This document shows, piece after piece, positions 56,793 to 64,000 of a stretch of DNA of 64,000 nucleotides (positions are counted from its first letter, which is position 1; each line of letters opens with the position of its first letter). A program made the position numbers and the translations under genes. The notes beneath the pieces were generated by a model. It ran no database searches and was not told the DNA's origin. It was given only the letters and a program-made list of their open reading frames with translations. Origin of the DNA: Butyriboletus loyo (taxonomy: Eukaryota > Basidiomycota > Agaricomycetes > Boletales > Boletaceae); NCBI GenBank assembly GCA_038093515.1, contig JBBPSI010000014.1, forward strand, positions 62,001 through 126,000, in the 5' to 3' direction.

Positions 56793-58683
56793 ATGTCCAT
56801 CTATTTAAAACGCTTGGTTTCGGGCAAAAAAGCTCGCTTCAGGGACGACCAACTCAACCTGGAATTAGGTATGGTCACCCTCTTTTGCTCTGGAATGGCG
56901 ATTTCATGTCCTTGGAGAAAGATTTGGCCTATGTGACGGATCAGATCATCGTCATGGGCTTCCCTGCGGTCGGCGTGGAGAGTATATATCGCAATAACCG
57001 TACGGACGTTCAACGCTTCCTATCAGCTCGGCATGGCTCCGATTTCTGGGTGTTCAACTTTTGCCCCCTAAGAGAAAACGCCTATCACGAAAGTGTCTTT
57101 GAAGGTCGCGTTAGCAGATACCCTTTCCCGGATCATCAGTCAGTCTCGTTAGTCCTCATGCAAGGATCATACTCATTATGCCCTTTCTTTCACAGCGTTC
57201 CGCCATTCTTATATCTCCCGTTAGCCACGCGAGAAATACATGCTTGGCTATCTGGCTCAGATGTCCGAGTAGCGGTACTTCACTGTAAAGGTAGATGTCT
57301 CTATCTCTTCCTTCCGTTCCTAGTGCGACGCCGTTTGGAAATATAGCTGGCAAAGGGCGGTCAGGCACTGTGGCGTGCGCATATTTACTCTCACTTTACG
57401 CATCACCCTCCGCGTCGATACCGAGCACTCTCCACAACAGTTTCAGTGAATGGTTGCTGATCGGCGACAAGGAGGGTCTGCAGACACCGTCAACAGATAC
57501 GCCCACAGTGTTAACCGCCACAATTGACCGACCCGCTTCTGTCCCTTCTCGCGCGGATCTATCCCGAGTCTCGTCAGAGCCAATGGTGGGCACATTAGAA
57601 AAAATTCTTGATCTCCATACGTCTAGACGCATGAAACCTTCTCTGCACCCTTTGGGATATCATCCGGGCGTCCCACTTGCGAAAAAGCCCAAGATGGGTG
57701 TCAGCATACCGAGCCAGCGGCGATGGTTGTTCTACTGGTCACAATTTCTCGATGGAAAAGGACCCCTGTCATTACGACTGTCCCTGGGGGAGGACCATCT
57801 GGGAAATCAGGAAACTCTGCCCAACAAGACGCCACAAATTACAAAAGTAAAACTCATCAAGCTTACGATCCGAATGCATGAACCGTCCATGATACAACCT
57901 CACCTCGTGCAGGCAGCAAGTGTGCTAATTACGAGGGCCGGGAAAGGCCGCGCAGTCGATGAATCAACGACAGGAAGGCTCTGGGCATCTCTGGCACGGT
58001 ATAGTGACCGGCTTACCGATGAGCTCGAACATTGGGAGAAAGAGTCACGCAGCCCTGCCGGTGCGGCACAAACCAGTCCCTTCAGGAATGATCGATGGGA
58101 CAAGTCCAAAATGATACGTAGTTTTGCACAGATGGGCATGTCAGACATCCCACCCACTCAAGAAGCTGAAAGTGTATGTAACTATCACTCCCCAAATCGA
58201 CTTACTCTGATGTCCAAATCGATAGAGAAGGCCAGTTTTGACTTACGTTCTGCGTCCTGTGAGCGGAGCTGAAGGAGATCGGGCCAAGTTACACGAGTCA
58301 GTACCTCAACCGAAATGTGAAAGTCCGCAACAGCGCACATCGACGTCGGAGAGTTCTTGTGCCTTTGTCTCACTGCCGGTGGAAGAAGATGACCCAGAAG
58401 ACACGTCGGGTGTTCTGCTTGAAGCAAATCGCGAACTTCGTATCAAACTTTTCGTTGGCGAGGTCGTCCACTTGCAGTACATTTTGAAAACATACTCATG
58501 TTCTATTTGCAGGTTGCTCTCGGATGGGTGTGGCTCATACCTGCGTTCCACATATCGCCCGATTCTCCGTCATTTAGTCTTGTCCTTTCCAGTGATGACA
58601 TTGATTTTGCGATTGGGATTGGTAAGGCGCTAGTTGATATGAAGATTTCGTTTGCCTGCCATACTTGTACACATGGTTCCTGA
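56793..58683 (+). CDS. PTEN-like phosphoinositide 3-phosphatase
   Basis: Dephosphorylates PI(3,4,5)P3, opposing PI3-kinase signalling at membranes (fungal Tep1/Ptn1). Seen: exon 1 MSIYLKRLVSGKKARFRDDQ (basic PIP2-binding motif), intron 56853-56917, then DLAYVTDQIIVMGFPAVGVE, DVQRFLSARHGSDFWVFNF and YPFPDHQ|VPPFLYLPLATREI. The active site is split by an intron: AVLHCK|AGKGRSGT (about 57285-57370), giving the PTEN P-loop HCKAGKGRSGT with Cys and Arg. A C2-like domain follows (RWLFYWSQFLDGKG; KVKLIKLTIRMHEPS; GEVVHLQYILK region; HISPDSPSFSLVLSSDDIDF). A Ser/Thr-rich insertion lies between phosphatase and C2. The 3' end is uncertain: reading through gives HTCTHGS, TGA at 58681-58683; a splice at 58620 would extend it. 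Confidence 0.9.
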
Positions 58684-59798
58684 CTCTAACGAATTTACTT
58701 TTTTTTTTGTGAGACAGTGGCCCCTATTCAGTTAAACTCCAGCGGTAGATTTTCCTTCTCTACAAGGATAACGGCGGGACGATCCCTGTACTGCCAAGAT
58801 AACGCAACAAAAGACAGACCACTACAGTGTATTTGCATCCGTAGCTATTTCCTGAAGGTGAACTATAGGCTCCAATAAGACACCTGAATTCGATTTTATC
58901 GTGCGCACAATCGAGGTTCTGCGAGAGTACCATGACCCGCCTTACGGCGATATAAGAGAACAGGTTCATTCTGGTTCCATTCATTAGTGAGCATATCCAC
59001 GGTGGATCTATCTAGATTTGACGGAGCGAAACGGTGAGTCGTTATTTCGATCACTACAATGCGTTTCAGGCAGGTTCTGGGGACAGACAACCTTTTCACC
59101 CACATTGACACAACAACGCGTGCCTCATTGCTCTTCGCGAGACGCAAATGCGGTCAATCGTCGATTCAAACACTTGCTAGATTCGCGCTGCAGCTCAAAC
59201 ATGGCGGAGCCTCGCGTGGTAGTTCACTACGCTCGCGTCGGATAAGAGGCGTGGCGCCGAACCTTTATAGTAGCACTCAAGACTCCCGCGGAGAAGCAGA
59301 GAATGAATATTCGAATCAGGAGATGGTGACCGTTGTCTGACAGTGACCGCGCGCTTGAGCGAGTGAATGAAGGATGAACAGTAGTAACGCACGCTCAAAC
59401 TGGCCCCGGCAGGGAATAGGTGTGCAAGTTATGACATTGGTATTTGGCTTTCGGTCCTTCATTTTTGAACTCAGCCTGCGGAGCAGTGTATCAACAGGTC
59501 AGTTCGAGAAAAATACAACCGATTCATCACCGTCACTTCCCATACGAACCCAAGTACTACTGCAAACAAAACACACGGTGCTTGGCCTAGATAGGCAATG
59601 GATAGGTATGTGGTTAAAAATGTTAACCAAGCCCCTATCAGATTCCTCCTGCATCAGCGGTGATGGATATATATGCATGGGAAGTTTGTATATAAAGTAC
59701 TGCAGTGAGATCACAATCACCGTAATGGGAGGTTGTCAGTCCTCTTGGTAAGGCGCTTGTCCTCTCTCAACCTCTATCAACCTGGTCGACTAGTGCCC
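58684..59798. other. Intergenic, no confident gene
   Basis: 1.1 kb. A plus-strand piece near 58884-58990 (FDFIVRTIEVLREYHDPPYG) reads like protein, but I cannot connect it to a gene; it may be a relic. The frame 59059-59340 (+) has no recognised domain. The right end should hold the promoter or first exon of the 7TM gene. Confidence 0.35.
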
Positions 59799-61467
59799 AT
59801 GCTCCCGTTCGCCCTCAAAGTCACATGGTTCTGCCTCTCGTTTACGGGTAGGACGGCGAGTTTGTTGCGAGTCAGAGAACATTACATTGAACACATCCAC
59901 AGGCGCTATAGCGTGCTGGATAGTTGAGTATATGTTCGCGCGAGCTACCGGAAGTTACTGGGGCCCAGGGTTGTACGCTGCCTTTGCAACGTTGTTGCAA
60001 GGAATATTCTGTCTTGGTGCGGCGCAACATGTGATCACTGAAGAGATCTGTTGCTCATCTGTCTTGCACAGGGATGATCTATGAGATGAACCCATTTCAG
60101 ATGCCAAAAGCCTTCTGTATCGGTGAGCGCGTTGGCCTACCAGCTCTGCCACCGGTCGAACCATATGATGCAGTGCAGACATTCGTAATCTATTATTCCG
60201 CGTGGTCTCTCACTGGCGTCTGTGCTGCATTTACGTTCACCACGTCCAGCGCAGTACTATGGCCCTCACCCATGAAGCGTCCAGATGCCTCGTGCGTAAA
60301 GCTTGTTCGACCTAGTAGCTTCACTCGACGAAAGATGCATCTCTCTCCAGGGCATTTGCATGGAAAAACAAATATTACTTCCCTATATTCATATTCCCTC
60401 TCACCTGCCTATCTGTCTCCCTCCCTGTTTTGCTAGGTGTAAACGCTATCCAACCAACCGAGGACCTCCATTGTGATGCGAGTCGTCCAGAATGGTGAGC
60501 TGTTGTGGCGAGCTGACACGGCCTCTCATACAAATTTCGAACAACGCAGGGGCCGGTTTCTTGGATATGCAGGCTTCCCTATGATTCTCACTATCCCCTG
60601 CTTATTCCTCTCTGCCGCCGCCGCCCGCCGGGTTCTCCAACTGCACCACAATAACCAGCACTCTCGCCTCACAGGCCCTTCCCATTTGGGATCACAGCTG
60701 TGCAACGAAGAGAACGCCACCTCGGGGAGGCTAGTGAGCCCATTCATCTCGCCAGACAATACAACGCCCGGTCCCGTCGACCCTGAAACATTGCATTCCA
60801 TGGAACCGACAGGTCCTGGAGCAGATGTGCAAGGTGCAGCCCCTTACAACGAGCCGGATGTGTTGCCTTCCCAAGTCTTTCCCACGTTTGTTTCGTCTCA
60901 CAAACGGTCTGACACGTGGGGAGCCTCATGTACGATCGAAGAGGACGATGAGTGTGATCCACGAAGGCAGATAAGAGGGATGTTGTTGTCCTGTAAGCTG
61001 TATTTCTCGAATCGAGTATAGTGCAAGGTTCCTGCGATTGACACCAACTATCAGCGATGACGCGCGTTGCGCTACCTCCAAAGACCGATCTCGCGCCAGC
61101 CGTATGGCGATTAATTCTGTTCCAAATGTCAGACTATTTTAGCGTGGTCCGCCCGCAGTGCTGACGTGATATGCTGGCATGCGGTGTTGATTACAGGGCG
61201 TTCTTTATCACTCAATGTCTTGCTGCGCTGTCGACTATTATTGATGTGGTGCGACACAGACCGACACCGACACCGTTTGGTTCGCAACATGTTGCACTCG
61301 TCTTGGTGGGCTGGGGGCCTGCAGTCGTTTTTGGTGAGTGTACGGAATGCGCAGGCAATGCTTCTTGGCATCTGATTCAACGAATCCGGACGACAGGGCA
61401 TACACCGGCTATTCGACGTCAGTTGATGTTCTGGAAAAAAAAGTTGATAATAATACCCTATGTATGA
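59799..61467 (+). CDS. Seven-TM receptor-like protein (agaricomycete GPCR-like)
   Basis: Putative plasma-membrane receptor; ligand and G protein unknown. Exons spliced by eye give seven hydrophobic segments: LPFALKVTWFCLSFTGAIAC (TM1), YWGPGLYAAFATLLQGIFCL (TM2), VQTFVIYYSAWSLTGVCAAF (TM3), KYYFPIFIFPLTCLSVSLPV (TM4), GYAGFPMILTIPCLFLSAAA (TM5), LILFQM|AFFITQCLAALST (TM6) and QHVALVLVGWGPAVVFG (TM7). Conserved-looking pieces are MNPFQMPKAFCI before TM3, NAIQPTEDLHCDASRPEW before TM5, and RHRPTPTPFGSQH between TM6 and TM7. A long Ser/Pro-rich third cytoplasmic loop (60670-61000) separates TM5 and TM6. Introns include 60016-60071 and 60121-60169. Ends KKKLIIIPYV, TGA at 61465-61467. ATG 59799 puts TM1 at the very N-terminus, so an upstream first exon is possible. 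Confidence 0.7.
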
Positions 61468-61879
61468 TAGTCGCGGTTGCAGCCGGTTCAATGCGGGCTA
61501 TTCAAGCAAGACTAGTTGCGGAACGTTAGGCCGCCCTTTTCTCCGCGCAGCCTACAAAACGTTGGGTCCTTTTTGTAGAGCAGCCTACAGCTAGCTGCAA
61601 AACGTTGGACCGTTTCCTACTGTGGGCCGCATAGCTCAGAATTTCGTACGCGGAGTTGAGCAAATAACGCTTGCCCAAATCTGAGACGAGACTAGCGGGA
61701 ACCAAGTACTGATCCTGTCACACGACAACGATGTTCCCGCGATTCGTGGAGCATGAAGAATTTAATCATCAAAGTTCCGGGAGTTGATCTTGAACCTCAC
61801 TTTGTGCCCCATCGGGGCAAGCGAAGTCGTGCGAACCATGAGTGATGTGCGGTATCCATTGAAACATGATCCTACCTAA

Positions 61880-62600
61880 AATACCGTTTATAAGGAATCG
61901 CACGGGTATGGGTGGGTACAACCGCAGTTTTTGGTCACAGGTACGCGCGGGTACGGGTACGGTGTTTGGATCTTGTACCCGCAGCAATACGGTTTGGTAT
62001 GTCACGGGTATGGCTGTACAGTGTGTCCCGAAGGTGGTCGGCATATGTATACTTCTTTCTTGTTCCATTCGCATTTTTGAGGTCCACGTCCATTGAATCA
62101 AATCTCATTTATCCCTATTGAAAACACGGACGATACACATCCAACCGCGATGTACGGACTCGGATTGACGGGCTTTCATCACCTTCAAGTCCTGACATGA
62201 TCTTCCATTGAGCTCATTATTACCAGCCACATCTACTGCAGTCGAGCGTGTCTTCTCACAAGGTCGCCAACTTCTCAACTTCACTCATGACCGGCTCTCA
62301 CCATCGTCAACCCGTGCTTTTCTCTGCCTAGGAGCGTGGGGCAGAAATGACTTCTTGCTCGTTCAAGACCTAATCAACTGGATGACAGAAAAGACAAGTG
62401 GGAAGGGGAAACGAGACGAGGCGGCATGAACAACGGCTAGTGTAGAAAATATGTATACCCGCTCTAACACCCGCGGTAGTCTACAGTACCGCGGTGTTTT
62501 GTCCCACCGTCAGCATTACCTCGGTAAACCGTCAAAATACGGGTACAGTGTTGGGATTTTCAGCCACTGTGTTACCCGTGCGGTACCCTATTTAGTGCAG
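61880..62600 (+). mobile_element. hAT-family DNA transposon remnant
   Basis: A short piece of hAT transposase (62208-62429) is flanked by repeated GGGTAC/GTACCC-type subterminal motifs: left at about 61901-61990, right at about 62535-62590. ACGGGTACGGTGTTTGGAT at 61953-61971 resembles ACGGGTACAGTGTTGGGAT at 62539-62557. The right flank has hairpins with arms CCGCGGTA/TACCGCGG (62471-62478, 62487-62494) and ACGGGTACAGTG/CACTGTGTTACCCGT (62539-62550, 62565-62579). Exact ends and a target-site duplication were not identified. Most of the transposase is missing, so it cannot be autonomous. Confidence 0.65.
62208..62429 (+). pseudogene. hAT transposase C-terminal dimerisation domain fragment
   Basis: An open frame of 73 codons reads LLPATSTAVERVFSQGRQLL, then HDRLSPSSTRAFLCLGAWGR. 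This is the hAT dimerisation motif (PATSxxxERVFSxGR, RLSPxxxRAxLxLxxW). No catalytic RNase-H-like part or BED finger is seen nearby. Confidence 0.85.
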
Positions 62601-63239
62601 TATGTAGCGTATGCACAACACTGACAAGAACCATGGATAATTGTAGCCTCGGATGCGGCGGGCATAGTGTGCGGGTTCTAGCTTTGAGACTCGTCGAACC
62701 ACATCTGGCGTAGCTACATCTAACAATGAGCAATCTCGACGACAAACGGCTAGGCCAGTCTTTTGGAGCCAGTTGAAACTCTGAGAGAGACGTCCATGCA
62801 GGCGGAGATTGAAGGTTGAAGGTTGAAGCCGCGCGGAGGGACTAAGGATTTGTGTGCGTGGTGAGTTTGGGACAAATTTGTACTTTGCGCGTCACAATAT
62901 TGGGCGTTCCCCCAATGCTTCGAAACACGCGCAGCAGTGCATTCACGCAGCACCTCGCCAAAAAAAATTGCATGGTTTTTGGGCCTCTTGTATACTCGCT
63001 GGTGGTTACCGACGTTCCTGGCAAGGTCTCAGACGAACGATTTTGAAGCAAATTAGTCCATACGCCGCGGGAGACACTCACGTAAATTACATCACCACAG
63101 TCGGAAGCGGTGGCAACCCCAAAGAATTTACACTGCATAAAAACCCGGCTACAAGATGGCATTTCCCTTGTCTTTTGCTCTTTGACCAACTCGTCTCTCC
63201 GTGTCATTGGTTCCTCCAGCTTAATTCTCGCCGCCAGAC
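62601..63239. other. OLE1 upstream region
   Basis: 639 bp between the transposon remnant and the desaturase ATG. No gene is supported here; frames overlapping the OLE1 start are out of phase. A small palindromic piece, TTGGGCGTTCCCCCAA (62901-62916), was noted. Confidence 0.4.
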
Positions 63240-64000
63240 ATGGCGACAACCACTCCTCCCATCAAGCCCAAGGCAGACGCGGTGCCCGACGCCATCGACC
63301 CAACACAATTTGTCGAAGATCCCGACCACACTCCCGCCGACGCCAACATTCCTGATAACTATGTGTCCTACACGCTCAAGCACCAGAAAGCACTACCTCC
63401 AGTGACGTGGGACAACTTATTCGAGAATCTTAACTGGCTCCACGTCATCATTCTTGGTTTCACCCCGGTGCTGGGGATCATTGGGGCATACTACACCTCT
63501 CTCAGATGGGAGACGGCTGTCTGGGCTATCCTCTACTACTACATGACCGGCCTTGGTTCGTGTTCTTTTATTCTTTTCTCGTCGTGGGCGTAGTTGATGT
63601 TGTTTTTCACAGGCATAACGGCAGGCTATCATCGTCTTTGGGCTCACCGTTCATTCAACGCATCTAGACCCCTGCAATACGTCCTTGCCGTCCTTGGCGC
63701 TGGTGCTGTTGAGGGTTCCATTAAATGGTGGGCTCGTGGCCACCGTGCCCATCACCGGTACACCGACACCGACCTCGACCCTTACGACGCGCACAAAGGG
63801 CTCCTCTGGTCGCACATTGGTTGGATGGTCTTGAAACCTCGCCGTAAACCTGGTGTGGCGGATGTCAGTGATCTTTCAAAGAGTGATATTGTCAAATGGC
63901 AACATCGCCATTATCTCAAGTTGGTGTTCGTCATGGGAATCGTTTTCCCGACTGTCGTCGCTGGTTTTGGATGGGGTGACTGGCAGGGTGGCTACATTTA
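63240..64000 (+). CDS. OLE1: Stearoyl-CoA (delta-9) desaturase OLE1, 5' part
   Basis: ER enzyme making oleic/palmitoleic acid from saturated acyl-CoA. Seen: ATG 63240 ([20 protein letters not shown]), [20 protein letters not shown] (TM1), [14 protein letters not shown] (TM2 start), intron at about 63556-63613, then [17 protein letters not shown] (His box 1 HRLWAH) and [20 protein letters not shown] (His box 2 HRAHH). Next are [20 protein letters not shown] and [20 protein letters not shown] (TM3). The window ends within the enzyme, so the third His box and the cytochrome b5 domain usual in fungal OLE1 are not visible. Confidence 0.95.

Noticed and set aside
1..64000. CRISPR array, bacterial operons or rRNA
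   Set aside because: Spliceosomal introns throughout and only eukaryotic families; no regularly spaced repeats of that kind.

Overview
This is nuclear DNA of a filamentous basidiomycete, most likely an agaricomycete. Genes are dense, on both strands, and cut by many GT-AG introns of about 45-60 nt. Several families are typical of that group: a NACHT-ankyrin NLR, a WOPR regulator, a 7TM receptor of agaricomycete type and a hAT remnant. I saw no tRNA, rRNA or CRISPR array. Exon joins were worked out by eye from frame, splice signals and family conservation. Outer coordinates are firmer than internal joins.

Layout. 0-2.7 kb (-): SUZ12-like PRC2 subunit with a C2H2 finger and VEFS box. 3.0-5.3 kb (-): decayed, internally deleted copy of the NLR found further right. 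5.7-16.1 kb (+): HIR1 histone chaperone, DJ-1-family protein, cytosolic prolyl-tRNA synthetase, MFS sugar transporter. 16.4-18.2 kb (-): an acidic protein built from tandem exon-intron repeat units, then a RING/coiled-coil protein. 18.4-23.7 kb (+): intact 1677-aa NACHT-ankyrin NLR, head-to-head with the RING gene. 24.4-26.2 kb (+): coiled-coil/Ser-rich protein. 27.1-31.9 kb (-): small conserved protein, ENP2 (ribosome biogenesis), SURF4/ERV29 cargo receptor. 32.0-34.5 kb (+): DNAJC11-like J protein. 34.5-36.7 kb: long non-coding stretch before a WOPR (Gti1/Pac2) regulator, 36.7-38.2 kb (+). 38.7-40.8 kb: unrecognised multi-exon gene. 41.6-43.6 kb (+): DUF155 (RMD1/RMD8) protein. 45.2-47.7 kb (-): caleosin and sphingolipid delta-4 desaturase, divergent from an SREBP (47.9-50.8 kb, +). 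Then an MTH1-like NUDIX hydrolase (+), a BUR1/CDK9 kinase with an Arg/Ser-rich N-terminus (-), a PTEN phosphatase (+), a 7TM receptor (+), a hAT transposon remnant, and the 5' part of OLE1 delta-9 desaturase running off the right edge.

Themes. Chromatin and transcription: SUZ12, HIR1, BUR1, WOPR, SREBP. Membrane lipids: caleosin, DES1, SRE1, OLE1, PTEN. Innate recognition: NLR, its pseudogene and the RING gene. The most unusual items are the gene made of symmetric phase-1 exon-intron repeats, the intact and dead NLR pair with the P-loop on a 25-nt microexon, an intron-like segment before the SREBP bHLH, and a full WOPR-type motif in the WOPR gene's own promoter.
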